From JBBQAA01 sp038276395 (lineage in GTDB: Bacteria; Actinomycetota; Thermoleophilia; Solirubrobacterales; Solirubrobacteraceae), in assembly GCA_038276395.1 (NCBI GenBank), contig JBBQAA010000057.1:1-41236 (forward strand): 41,236 bases of DNA, read 5' to 3'. A program made the translations under genes and the position numbers. This document shows positions 7,842-15,457 of the stretch, piece after piece. The notes beneath the pieces were generated by a model. The model saw only the letters and a list, made by a program, of their open reading frames with translations. It ran no database searches and had not been told where the DNA came from. Numbering within the stretch: the first letter of the stretch is position 1; every line of letters begins with the position of its first letter.

Positions 7842-9082
7842 GCGGCGGGGCGGAGGATCGCGCGGATGACGAGGTCGGCGGCCATGAGCTCCTGCTCGCC
7901 GCTCTGCATGTCCCTGAGGCTCACGCCCTCCTCCTCCACGATGGCGACGTAGCGGGCGCCGAGCCGGTCGGCGTGCTTGAGCTGGCCCTTCAGGGAGCGC
8001 CCGGCCGACTCGAGCTGGGCGGCGACACCCGCGCGCCGCGCCTCCTGGGCCAGCGCCCACGCGACGCGGCGGCGCTCGGGCCTGGCGATCGCGACGTAGA
8101 GGTCGACGGGCGGCGGCGCGGGCGCGGGGCTCTCGCTCGCGAGCAGCATGCGCTCGACGCCCGCCGCCCAGCCGCAGCCGGGGGTCGGCGCGCCGCCGAT
8201 CAGCTCGATCAGACCGTCGTAGCGCCCGCCGCCCGCCACGCCGGACTGGGCGCCGAGGCGGTCCGAGGTGAACTCGAAGAGCGTGCGGCGGTAGTAGTCG
8301 AGCCCGCGCACGAGCGAGGTGTCGAGCTCGTAGGGCTGGCCCGCGTCCTCGAGGTGGGCGGTGACCTCCTCGAAGTGCGCGCGGTCCTCCTCGGAGAGGG
8401 CGTCGTAGAGCTTCGGCGCGCCGGCCATGACCCGTTGCGTGCCCGGGTCGCTCGAATCGAAGGCGCGCAGCGGGTTCAGCTCGATCCGCGCCCGCACGTC
8501 GGGGTGGAGCTCCGGCGCGTGCGCGCGCTCGTAGTCCAGGAGCTCCTCGCGGTAGGCCGCGCGCGACTCCGTCGAGCCCAGCGAGTTCAGGCGCAGGCGC
8601 ACCTCGCGGACCTCGACGGCGCGCAGCAGGTCGGCGAGCAGGACGATCAGCTCGGCGTCGACGCCCGGCTCCTCCGCGCCGACCGCCTCGGCCCCGACCT
8701 GGCAGAACTGGCGGTAGCGCCCGGCCTGCGCGCGTTCGCGGCGGAAGAACGGCCCGAGGTACCACAGGCGCACGGGCTGGGGAAGCTTGTGCATCCCGTG
8801 CTCGAGGTAGGCGCGGGCGATCGGCGCCGTGCCCTCGGGGCGCAGGGTCAGCGAGCGCCCGCCGCCGTCGTCGAAGGTGTACATCTCCTTCTGGACGATG
8901 TCGGTCGACTCCCCCACGCCCCGGGCGAACAGCTCGGTGGCCTCGAAGGCGGGCGTCTCGATCCGCCGGTAGCCCGCGGCGCCGAGGATCCGGCGCGCCT
9001 CGCCCTCGACCCGCGCGCGGCGCTCGGCGTCGTCTCCCAGCACGTCGAACGTGCCGCGGGGCGCCTGCGGGCGCCGGCTCAC
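7838..9082 (-). CDS. hisS: Histidyl-tRNA synthetase
   Basis: A 414-residue class II synthetase charging tRNA-His. The sequence opens with V-S-R-R-P-Q-A-P-R-G-T-F-D-V-L, the expected N-terminus with the P-x-G-x-x-D motif. Motif 2 lies around F-F-R-R-E-R-A-Q-A-G-R-Y-R-Q-F. The HisRS-specific histidine-binding signatures are L-V-R-G-L-D-Y-Y-R-R-T-L-F-E and G-G-G-R-Y-D-G-L, motif 3 is C-G-W-A-A-G-V-E-R, and an anticodon-binding domain fills the last 90 residues. The GTG start overlaps the stop of the metallohydrolase gene as GTGA, and its own stop overlaps the aspS start. The hisS-aspS order is common in bacteria. The length is normal for the family (about 420). Confidence 0.97.
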   Translation of the reverse strand: MSRRPQAPRGTFDVLGDDAERRARVEGEARRILGAAGYRRIETPAFEATELFARGVGESTDIVQKEMYTFDDGGGRSLTLRPEGTAPIARAYLEHGMHKLPQPVRLWYLGPFFRRERAQAGRYRQFCQVGAEAVGAEEPGVDAELIVLLADLLRAVEVREVRLRLNSLGSTESRAAYREELLDYERAHAPELHPDVRARIELNPLRAFDSSDPGTQRVMAGAPKLYDALSEEDRAHFEEVTAHLEDAGQPYELDTSLVRGLDYYRRTLFEFTSDRLGAQSGVAGGGRYDGLIELIGGAPTPGCGWAAGVERMLLASESPAPAPPPVDLYVAIARPERRRVAWALAQEARRAGVAAQLESAGRSLKGQLKHADRLGARYVAIVEEEGVSLRDMQSGEQELMAADLVIRAILRPAA

Positions 9083-9726
9083 GAAGGCGCGAGCTCGCGC
9101 AGGAACGGGTTCGTCGCGCGCTCGGCGCCGAGCGTGGTCACGGCCATGTGGCCGGGAAGGACCTGCGTGTCGTCCGGGTAGGCGTCGAGCAGGCTCTGGA
9201 TCGAGCGGGAGAGCGTGCCCCAGTCCCCGCCCGGGAGGTCGACGCGGCCGACCGAGCCCTGGAAGAGCACGTCGCCGGAGAGCAGTATCCGGTGCTCGGG
9301 GATCGCGTAGGTCACGTGCCCGGGCGAGTGGCCGGGGGTGAAGACGACGTCGAGCTCGAGCCCGGCGAGGGACAGGTGCTCGCCGCCCTTGACCGTCTCC
9401 TCGGCCTCCCAGGACTCGTAGGGCCCGAAGCCCGGCCACGGCACGTAGCTCATGATGTCCCTGAGGACCATCGTCTCGAGCTCCGGGCAGTACACCGGCG
9501 CGCCGGTCGCGCGGGCCACGGGGGCGACGGCGCCGATGTGGTCGAAGTGGGTGTGGGTGAGCAGGATCGCCGCCGGCCGCAGACCCGCCTCCTCGAGGTG
9601 GGCGAGGATGCGCGGCGCCTCCTCGCCCGGGTCGACGACGAGGCATTCGGCCGCGCCCTCCTCACCCACGACGAAGCAGTTCTCCTGCACCGGCCCGACC
9701 GTCAGCATGGAGACCGCGAGGCTCAC
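9079..9726 (-). CDS. Metallo-beta-lactamase-fold hydrolase (glyoxalase II-like)
   Basis: A 215-residue metallohydrolase. The zinc motif T-H-T-H-F-D-H-I-G gives His58, His60, Asp62 and His63; further ligands are the His in P-G-H-S-P-G-H and the Asp in L-L-S-G-D-V-L-F, with a last His in L-P-G-H-M. The core resembles hydroxyacylglutathione hydrolase, but the C-terminal glutathione-binding domain of true GloB is missing. The substrate is therefore unknown; short-chain thioesters are a fair guess. The GTG at 9726 overlaps the preceding stop as GTGA; an ATG six codons in (M-L-T-V-G-P-V-Q-E-N) is an alternative start. This gene next to hisS is a recurring arrangement in actinobacteria, but the reason is not known to me. 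Confidence 0.85.
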   Translation of the reverse strand: MSLAVSMLTVGPVQENCFVVGEEGAAECLVVDPGEEAPRILAHLEEAGLRPAAILLTHTHFDHIGAVAPVARATGAPVYCPELETMVLRDIMSYVPWPGFGPYESWEAEETVKGGEHLSLAGLELDVVFTPGHSPGHVTYAIPEHRILLSGDVLFQGSVGRVDLPGGDWGTLSRSIQSLLDAYPDDTQVLPGHMAVTTLGAERATNPFLRELAPS

Positions 9727-10094
9727 CGCGGGCCCTGCTTGCGCAGCCAGCGGCGGTGCATCATGCGGTCCATGTAGTAGCCGATCGCCGTGTAGATGAC
9801 GAGCACGAAGGGCAGGATCGCGACGATGCCCGCGGGCTTTGACTTGAACAGCAGCAGGAGCACGACGAACACCGCGGTGACAAGCGCCGCGCGCTTGAGC
9901 GAGCCCTTCCACGTCGGCGGCTGGGCGTAGCGCGGCGCGCGCGGGGCCGCGCCGCCGGCCTTCGCGCCCGGGCGCCTGCCCGCCTCCTTCTTCTCCTCGG
10001 GGGTGAGCTTCCGGCCCGTGCGGCCGCGCGCGATGACGGTGCCCCCGGCGGTTCCCCGGTGCTTGGTCTTGCGCTTGCGCTTCGTCTGGGCCAT
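9723..10094 (-). CDS. Small basic membrane protein, function unknown
   Basis: A 123-residue protein. The first 40 residues are very basic (M-A-Q-T-K-R-K-R-K-T-K-H-R-G), with a further stretch of Lys/Arg/Ala/Pro up to residue 68. Two membrane helices follow, about 70-83 (A-A-L-V-T-A-V-F-V-V-L-L-L-L-F) and 88-105, and the end is basic (R-R-W-L-R-K-Q). The ATG at 10094 follows GGAGGG by a short gap. A CATAAT hexamer also lies 9 bases upstream, so this may be the first gene of the hisS-aspS operon. Its stop overlaps the next start as GTGA. I do not recognise a named family; the basic tail could contact RNA, the ribosome or acidic lipids, which is inference. Confidence 0.75.
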   Translation of the reverse strand: MAQTKRKRKTKHRGTAGGTVIARGRTGRKLTPEEKKEAGRRPGAKAGGAAPRAPRYAQPPTWKGSLKRAALVTAVFVVLLLLFKSKPAGIVAILPFVLVIYTAIGYYMDRMMHRRWLRKQGPR

Positions 10095-10104
10095 GGCCCT
10101 CCGA

Positions 10105-10947
10105 TTATGCCGCGCGGGCGAGCGCGCGCTCGAGCAGATGCCGCTCGGGGTCAAAGCGCGGGACGGGCAGGTCGGCGGGGAAGCCCTCCCACGCGATCTC
10201 CGGGCAGAGCCCGACGAGCTCGGCGCGGGTCACCGGCGCGTGGCGGCGCACGGCGGCCACGAGCGTGCGCAGCGGCGTGCCCGCCGGATCCTCCACGTTG
10301 AAGGAGAGCTGCACGGCGCGGCTGAGCGGAAGCCCGAGGGCGCGCACGCCCGGCAGCTCACGCCGGATCGCCTTGGCGATCCGGCGGGCCTCCCCGAGCG
10401 TCGCCGGCGGGGCCAGCTCGAGGTTGAAAGCCACGAGCGGAGGGCGAGCGGCGACGAGCACGGCGCCGGCGGTCGGGTGCAGGCCGGGCGGGCCGAAGTC
10501 GGGGCGCAGCTCCCCGCGGGCCACCCGGTCGGCGAGCCGGAGCCCGCCGCCGCGGCGCAGGTCCGCGCGCGTGCGCCCGCCCGCGAGCGCGCCGTAGAGG
10601 AAGACGGGCACGCCGTTCTCCCGTGCGATCAGGTCGGCGGCGAGCAGCGCCTGCGCGCACGCCCGGCCGCGGTCGGCCTCCTCGGTGTAGACGACGGGCG
10701 CGACGTCGAGCGCGCCGACGTGGGGATGCACGCCCTCGTGATGGTGGAGGTCGATCCGGGCGATCGCCTCGCGCGCGCCGCGCGCGAGCCCCTCGCCGAG
10801 CTCCGGGCCGGTGAGCGAGTAGACGGTCCGGTCGTGGTCGGCGTCGGCGTGGATGTCGAGGACGTGCAACCCCCACGCCCTCCCCACCCGCGCGATCGTG
10901 CCGGAGTGCCGCCCCTCGGAGACGTTGGGGACGGCCAGGAGGGTCAC
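10105..10947 (-). CDS. Glutamate formiminotransferase-like protein (single domain)
   Basis: About 280 residues, matching the formiminotransferase part of FtcD, which moves a formimino group between N-formimino-glutamate and tetrahydrofolate. Signatures seen are V-P-N-V-S-E-G-R near the start, L-D-I-H-A-D-A-D-H-D-R-T, and H-H-E-G-V-H-P-H-V-G-A-L-D-V, the region that holds the catalytic histidine. A second half has N-L-E-L-A and V-Q-L-S-F-N-V-E-D. There is no cyclodeaminase domain. The GTG at 10947 is preferred because family members start only a few residues before V-P-N; an ATG at 10995 would add 16 unlike residues. No other histidine-degradation gene is nearby, so the physiological role is uncertain; a general one-carbon role is possible. 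Confidence 0.75.
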   Translation of the reverse strand: MTLLAVPNVSEGRHSGTIARVGRAWGLHVLDIHADADHDRTVYSLTGPELGEGLARGAREAIARIDLHHHEGVHPHVGALDVAPVVYTEEADRGRACAQALLAADLIARENGVPVFLYGALAGGRTRADLRRGGGLRLADRVARGELRPDFGPPGLHPTAGAVLVAARPPLVAFNLELAPPATLGEARRIAKAIRRELPGVRALGLPLSRAVQLSFNVEDPAGTPLRTLVAAVRRHAPVTRAELVGLCPEIAWEGFPADLPVPRFDPERHLLERALARAA

Positions 10948-11011
10948 GGGCCGAGCCGCTCCACGCCCGCGTCCCGGGCCGGCCGAGCGAGGCATCGGCC
11001 GAAGGTGTGGC

Positions 11012-11965
11012 TCACAGCAGGAAGCGGCCGGCGTCGAGCACCGGCGCCCCGCCGATCGTCAGCGTCGGGCGCTCGATCAGCACGTCGAGGTGGACGGGCA
11101 CCTGGACCGTGCCGCCGATCGACGCGCTCGCCCCGAAGGCGACGTGCACGGTGCCGAGGATCTTCTCGTCCTCGAGGATGTTGCCGGTGAGCGTGGCGTT
11201 CTCGTTCGTGCCGACCCCGAGCTCGGCGAGGTTCCGCCCGGCCTCCCCCGCGCTGTCGAGCACGGAGAGGAAGCGCGCGCCGAGCTCGCCGCCGGCGGAG
11301 AGGATCCGGCCGTCCGCGACCTCCATCCCCACCGGCTCCTCGGGGAGCGCGTCGAGGTTGGCCAGGGAGACCGCGTAGAGCCGTCCCGAGCTGCCCGCGG
11401 GGGAGATGAACCCCTCGCCGCACGGCAGGTTGCCGAAGGCCGCCTCGCCCGTCAGGTCGCCGTCGTCGGCCAGGCCGTGGCGCCCGTGGAGGTCGAGCGT
11501 CAGCTCGGTGCCGTGCGGGCAGGTGATGCGCGCCTCCTCCGCCTCCTCGAGCAGACCCGCGACCCGGCGCGAGCGCTCGGTGAGGAGGTCGAAGTCGACC
11601 GACATGAGCCGCGCGAGCATGTCCTCGGTGACGCCGGGGAGCGTCGCGCCCCGCGCGCCGCGCGCCGTGGCCTCCCGCCGCGCGCTCGTGTGGGAGAGCG
11701 AGCGGGTCGTGGGCGCGATGAAGACCGCGGCGGCGGCGAGGGCGGCGGCCACCGCCGCGGGCGGCTCGGCGCCGTCGTTGGCGCGCTCGTCCATGAAGGC
11801 GAGGACGGCCTCCGCGCCCCGCTCGGCGGCCGCGGCCCGGAAGGCCTCGCCGAGCGCGCGCGAGGCGGGGTCGGCGACGACGAGGACCTCCTCGCCCGCG
11901 GCGACGCCGAGGCAGCGGCCGAGGACCGTGTCGACGGCGCGTGCCAGTGCCTCTCCCTGCGCCAC
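11012..11965 (-). CDS. M29-like (thermophilic/leucyl) aminopeptidase family protein
   Basis: A 317-residue protein of the family that includes M29 aminopeptidases and NicX-type dihydroxypyridine dioxygenases. The N-terminal Rossmann-like half has V-L-V-V-A-D-P and P-T-T-R-S-L-S-H-T. The metal-binding half has N-L-P-C-G-E-G-F, L-G-V-G-T-N-E-N-A, then E-D-E-K-I-L-G-T-V-H-V-A-F-G and H-L-D near the end, matching the Glu/Glu/His/His/Asp ligand pattern. It is shorter than classical M29 peptidases (about 410), as are many actinobacterial members. The start is a GTG at 11965 with no Shine-Dalgarno sequence; TAGCGT lies 7 bases upstream, so the transcript is probably leaderless. The gene is head to head with the lipoprotein gene across 18 bases. 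Confidence 0.75.
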   Translation of the reverse strand: MAQGEALARAVDTVLGRCLGVAAGEEVLVVADPASRALGEAFRAAAAERGAEAVLAFMDERANDGAEPPAAVAAALAAAAVFIAPTTRSLSHTSARREATARGARGATLPGVTEDMLARLMSVDFDLLTERSRRVAGLLEEAEEARITCPHGTELTLDLHGRHGLADDGDLTGEAAFGNLPCGEGFISPAGSSGRLYAVSLANLDALPEEPVGMEVADGRILSAGGELGARFLSVLDSAGEAGRNLAELGVGTNENATLTGNILEDEKILGTVHVAFGASASIGGTVQVPVHLDVLIERPTLTIGGAPVLDAGRFLL

Positions 11966-11971
11966 GGGGCC

Positions 11972-11978
11972 TACGCTA
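11972..11978. promoter_or_regulatory. Symmetric two-way -10 element between divergent leaderless genes
   Basis: TACGCTA on the plus strand reads TAGCGTA on the minus strand, so both strands carry TANNNT. On plus, TACGCT ends 6 bases before the GTG at 11984; on minus, TAGCGT ends 7 bases before the GTG at 11965. Only 18 bases separate the two start codons, so one AT-containing island appears to serve both directions. The -35 region of each gene would fall inside the coding part of the other. Confidence 0.5.
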
Positions 11979-11983
11979 CCTGG

Positions 11984-12652
11984 GTGACCGCGCGAGGCCC
12001 GGCGATCCTCGCGCTCGCTCTGGCCGCGCTCCTGCCGGGTTGCGGCGGTGGCGCGAAGACGACCCCGCCGAAGCCGGGCCGGGCCACCCCGAAGTCCACG
12101 CGACCGGGCGCGGCTCCGGCCCTCGGCCCCACGAGCCGCCTTGTGGCGCAGCGGTTCTCGGTGCTCGTCCCCTCCGCGTGGGCGCGGCGGGAGTCAAGGG
12201 CGACGGGAGAGCAGAGCTTCTTCCTCGCCTCGGAGGGCCGCACCGACCGGTACGGGATCCCGCCCGCCGGGCGGACCGGGCTCACGGTCTCGAGCGACCG
12301 GGCCTCGACCGCGGTCATCCGCAATACGACGCCGCGCGCGCTCGTGGCGGGCATCGTCGGCCGCCCGCCGGGTGCGTCCGCGGTGCGGACGACGAGCCCC
12401 CCGGCGCCGCTGCGCGTAGGCGGTGCCCCGGGGGCGAGCGTCACCTTCACCTACACCTTCCGCGGCCGCACGATCGTCCAGACCGACGCCGTGGCCGTGC
12501 GCCGCGGGCGGATCGCCTTCATCGAGGCCGACGCCGACCCCGCGCACGCCGCGCACGCCGCCGCGGTGGCGTGGGCGGCGGCGCGCTCCTGGCGCTGGCT
12601 GGCCGGCCCCGCCGGGCCGCGCGGCCCCGCGCCGGGTGGAACCGCCGCGTGA
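11984..12652 (+). CDS. Predicted lipoprotein, function unknown
   Basis: A 222-residue exported protein. Residues 1-22 are a lipoprotein signal peptide (V-T-A-R-G-P-A-I-L-A-L-A-L-A-A) with the lipobox L-L-P-G-C followed by G-G-G, so it should be lipid-anchored at Cys20. A proline/threonine linker follows. The body (about 50-205) starts R-F-S-V-L-V-P-S-A-W and contains V-T-F-T-Y-T-F-R-G-R-T-I-V-Q-T-D, like the small secreted proteins that keep a PsbP/Mog1-like fold. That comparison is from pattern only. The GTG start has a TANNNT box 6 bases upstream and no ribosome site, so the mRNA is probably leaderless. Its stop overlaps the TetR start as GTGA, so the two are co-translated. Confidence 0.75.
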   Translation: MTARGPAILALALAALLPGCGGGAKTTPPKPGRATPKSTRPGAAPALGPTSRLVAQRFSVLVPSAWARRESRATGEQSFFLASEGRTDRYGIPPAGRTGLTVSSDRASTAVIRNTTPRALVAGIVGRPPGASAVRTTSPPAPLRVGGAPGASVTFTYTFRGRTIVQTDAVAVRRGRIAFIEADADPAHAAHAAAVAWAAARSWRWLAGPAGPRGPAPGGTAA

Positions 12653-13254
12653 GGCCCGCCTCGCCCGCGCTCGCCGTCCCCGCCGCCGGACCGCGCGAGC
12701 GGCTCCTCGAGGGCCTCGCCGCCGGCATCCGCGCGCGCGGCTACCGGGGCACGACGATCGCCGACGTCGTGCGCGAGGCGCGCACCTCCCGGCGGACGTT
12801 CTACGAGTGCTTCCCCGACAAGGAGACGTGCTTCCTCGAGCTCGTGGAACGGGCGGGCGACGTGCTGCTCGCCGAGGTCGAGCGCAGCGCCGACCCGCGC
12901 GCCGCCTGGGCCGCGCGGATCGACAGCGCGATCGACGCCTACATCGGCGCGCTGGCCGCCGACCCTGCGCTGACCGTGAGCGTCGCCCGCGAGCTTCCCG
13001 CCCTCGGCGAGCGCGGCGTCGCCGTGCAGCGCCACGGCATCGAGCGCTTCGCCCGCCTGTGCGCGCGGCTCTCGGCCGCCGAGGCGCGCCGCCACCCCGG
13101 CATCGCGCCGGTATCCGAGGACACCGCGCTCATGCTCACCGGCGGCCTGCATGAGATGGTCGTCCACGCCGCCGAGCGCGGGGAGGACGTCGGGCGCCTC
13201 GGGCCGGTGGCCAGGGCGGTCTTCCGGGCCGTGCTCGCCGGGACGGACGGATAG
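12649..13254 (+). CDS. TetR family transcriptional regulator
   Basis: A 201-residue repressor-type regulator. Residues about 15-62 are the TetR DNA-binding domain: R-E-R-L-L-E-G-L-A, R-G-Y-R-G-T-T-I-A-D-V-V, then the recognition helix region S-R-R-T-F-Y-E-C-F-P-D-K-E-T-C-F. This T-F-Y-x-x-F-x-D-K-E pattern is diagnostic. The rest is an all-helical ligand/dimer domain with no recognisable signature. It starts on a GTG overlapping the lipoprotein stop. It ends 11 bases before the convergent kinase gene; the spacer contains two GCGCGC blocks (13256-13261 and 13270-13275) that could pair. The target is unknown. Because it shares a message with the lipoprotein, control of their common promoter is the simplest guess. 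Confidence 0.9.
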   Translation: MRPASPALAVPAAGPRERLLEGLAAGIRARGYRGTTIADVVREARTSRRTFYECFPDKETCFLELVERAGDVLLAEVERSADPRAAWAARIDSAIDAYIGALAADPALTVSVARELPALGERGVAVQRHGIERFARLCARLSAAEARRHPGIAPVSEDTALMLTGGLHEMVVHAAERGEDVGRLGPVARAVFRAVLAGTDG

Positions 13255-13265
13255 GGCGCGCGGCC

Positions 13266-14678
13266 TCAGGCGCGCGCGGCCCGGGCGGGCGGCGAGGCCT
13301 CCTCCCCCGCTTGCGCGGCCTCCGGCGGCGTGGGCGGCAGGGCGAGGACGAAGCGCGCGCCCGCGGGCGCCTGGGTGGCGAGCTCGAGGCGCCCGCCCAT
13401 GCGCCTGGCGAGCTCGCGGGCGATCGCCAGGCCGAGGCCGAAGCCCGCCGAGCCGCCGGAGCTCCGGCCGCGGGCGAACCGGCGGAAGATGAGCTCGGCC
13501 TCCTCGACCGGGACTCCGGACCCGCGATCGCTGACCGCCAGGCACAGCCCGTCCTCGCTCGCCGCGGTCTCGATCAGCACCTCGGTGCCCGGCGGCGCGA
13601 AGCGGAGCGCGTTGTCGAGCAGGATCCGGACGATCTGCACGACCGCGCCGCGATCGGCGAGCGCGGTCTCGGCGCCCTGCACCCGCAGGCGGACACCGGA
13701 GCGCTCGGCGCGCGGCTCGAACTCCGCGGCCATAGCGCGCGCGAGCGCGCCGAGGTCGGTCTCCGCGGGCGAGAGGGGCACGCCGGCGTCGAGCTGGGAG
13801 AGGTTCAGGAGGTGCTCGGCCAGGCCGGTCAGGCGCGCCGCCTGACCGCGGGCGCGCTCGACCTGCTCGCGGGCCCGCTCGGGCCACTCGCGGCCGGGCT
13901 CGAGGTCCTCGGCGGCGAGCTCGAGCATCACCGTGAGCGAGGCCAGCGGCGTGCGCAGCTCATGCGAGGCGGTGGAGACGAAGGTGCGCCGGGCCTGCTC
14001 CTGGCGGACCAGGCGCTCCTGCATCTGCGCGAAGGCCCGCGCCAGCTCGCCGAGCTCGTCGGCGCGCTGGGCCTGGGGCAGGGCGACGCTCTTGCCCGCG
14101 GCGATGTCGTCCGTGGCCTCCCGCAGGGCGTCGATCCGGCGCAGCAGGCGGCGGGCGATGAGGAAGCCGAGCAGGACGGAGACGAGCAGGCCGATCAGCG
14201 CGGCCTCGAGCAGCGAGCGCCGGACGGTGTCCACGACGCCCGCGACGACCGTCGACTCGCGTACGAGCACGAGCCGGGCCGGCTGCGCGCCGACCTCGAT
14301 CCGGCGCTCGACGCGCACGCCGTTGGCGCCGGGCTCGAGCTCGGGAGAGGTGGGCGCCGCCCGGCGCCCCGAGTCGGTGTCGATGAGGACGCGGCCGCGC
14401 ACGAAGATGACGACGCGGGCACCGGCCTGCCGGTGCAGGCGCTCGGTCAGCGCCTCGAGCTGCGGCGCCGCGTTGGCCTGACCCGGGGGCAGCGCGGCGA
14501 AGCTCGGCGCGAGCGCCTTGGCGCGCGCCCGCAGGGTGTGGGCGGCGTCGGCACGCAGCCGGTGACGGAGCGGCGGCAGCAGCGTCAGGCCCGCCACGAG
14601 CAGCGTCGCGGCGCCCGTGAGCACGAGCGCCGAGATCACGCGCTCGCGGAAGCCGAGCGGGTGGAGGGAGAGCCTCAT
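13266..14678 (-). CDS. Membrane sensor histidine kinase
   Basis: A 470-residue HisKA kinase. There is a membrane helix at about 14-35, an extracytoplasmic sensor of about 130 residues (includes V-V-I-F-V-R-G-R-V-L-I-D), and a second helix at about 160-182 (A-A-L-I-G-L-L-V-S-V-L-L-G-F-L). A HAMP domain follows with D-E-L-G-E-L-A-R-A-F. The dimerisation domain has the phospho-acceptor His239 in S-H-E-L-R-T-P-L, and the ATPase domain has N-A-L-R-F-A (N box), D-R-G-S-G-V (G1) and F-G-L-G-L-A-I-A (G2). All catalytic elements are present. The ATG overlaps the response-regulator stop (ATGA), so kinase and regulator form one unit. The signal is unknown; the divergent envelope operon next door is a candidate target. 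Confidence 0.93.
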   Translation of the reverse strand: MRLSLHPLGFRERVISALVLTGAATLLVAGLTLLPPLRHRLRADAAHTLRARAKALAPSFAALPPGQANAAPQLEALTERLHRQAGARVVIFVRGRVLIDTDSGRRAAPTSPELEPGANGVRVERRIEVGAQPARLVLVRESTVVAGVVDTVRRSLLEAALIGLLVSVLLGFLIARRLLRRIDALREATDDIAAGKSVALPQAQRADELGELARAFAQMQERLVRQEQARRTFVSTASHELRTPLASLTVMLELAAEDLEPGREWPERAREQVERARGQAARLTGLAEHLLNLSQLDAGVPLSPAETDLGALARAMAAEFEPRAERSGVRLRVQGAETALADRGAVVQIVRILLDNALRFAPPGTEVLIETAASEDGLCLAVSDRGSGVPVEEAELIFRRFARGRSSGGSAGFGLGLAIARELARRMGGRLELATQAPAGARFVLALPPTPPEAAQAGEEASPPARAARA

Positions 14679-15367
14679 GGGTCCCGCAGCCGGTAGCCCG
14701 CCCCTCGGACGGTCAGGATGAGCTCGGGGCGCTCCGGGCGCTCCTCGAGCTTCTCGCGCAGGTGGCGCACGTGGACGTCGATCCCGCGCGGGTCGCGGTA
14801 GGCGCTGTCGCCCCAGATCGCCTCGAGCAGCTCGCTGCGGCTGCGGACCTCGCCGGCGCGGGCCATGAGCGCCTCCATGAGCTCCCACTCGACGAAGGTC
14901 AGCTCCACGGGCCGCCCGCCGCGGCGCAGCTCGCGCGCACGGCGATCGAGCTCGAGCCCACCCGCCCGCAGGACGTCGGCGCTCGCGTCGGGCGCCGAGC
15001 GCCGGAGCACGGCGCGGATGCGGGAGCGCAGCTCGGCCACCCCGAAGGGCTTCGTGACGTAGTCGTCGGCCCCGGCCTCGAGGCCGAGCACGGCGTCGGC
15101 CTCGCTGTCGCGCGCGGTGAGCATGATGATCGGGACGAGGTTCCGCCGCGCCCGGAGCGTCCGCGCCACCTCGTTGCCGTCCGGGCCCGAGCCGAGGGCG
15201 ACGTCGAGCAGCACGACGTCGAAGCGCTCCCGGGAGGCGCGCTCGAGCGCGGCGTTCCCGTCGGCGACGGCCGTGACCGCGTGGCCGTCGCGCGTGAACG
15301 CCTCGCGGACCGACTGCCGGAGCGCCGGGTCGTCGTCGACGAGCAGCATCGCGTAGCGGTCGGCCAC
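14675..15367 (-). CDS. OmpR/PhoB family response regulator
   Basis: A 230-residue regulator. The receiver domain (1-120) has the acidic pocket D11-D12-D13 (V-D-D-D-P), phospho-acceptor Asp55 in V-V-L-L-D-V-A, the conserved Thr in M-L-T-A-R and Lys106 in V-T-K-P-F-G. The C-terminal winged-helix DNA-binding domain (about 135-230) shows L-T-F-V-E-W-E-L-M, V-D-V-H-V-R-H-L-R-E-K-L written here as I-D-V-H-V-R-H-L-R-E-K-L, and the closing T-V-R-G-A-G-Y-R-L. The start is a GTG at 15367. Upstream only a weak -10 (GAGAAT, 6 bases away) is seen. It is the first gene of the two-component operon and is divergent from the esterase operon, with a 90-base shared control region. Confidence 0.94.
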   Translation of the reverse strand: MADRYAMLLVDDDPALRQSVREAFTRDGHAVTAVADGNAALERASRERFDVVLLDVALGSGPDGNEVARTLRARRNLVPIIMLTARDSEADAVLGLEAGADDYVTKPFGVAELRSRIRAVLRRSAPDASADVLRAGGLELDRRARELRRGGRPVELTFVEWELMEALMARAGEVRSRSELLEAIWGDSAYRDPRGIDVHVRHLREKLEERPERPELILTVRGAGYRLRDP

Positions 15368-15417
15368 GCCCGCATTCTCGCGCCTCGGAGGGCGTCTCGC
15401 GCGCTTTCACGATCCCT

Positions 15418-15423
15418 TAACGT
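15418..15423 (+). promoter_or_regulatory. Probable -10 box of the esterase operon
   Basis: TAACGT in the 90-base gap between the divergent regulator and esterase genes fits the TANNNT consensus, and the gap is locally AT-richer (CTTTCACGATCCCTTAACG). It would give a leader of about 27 bases before the ATG at 15458. Confidence 0.35.
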
Positions 15424-15457
15424 TCGGCCAACCGGCGTCAACGCCCCGTGCGACAGC

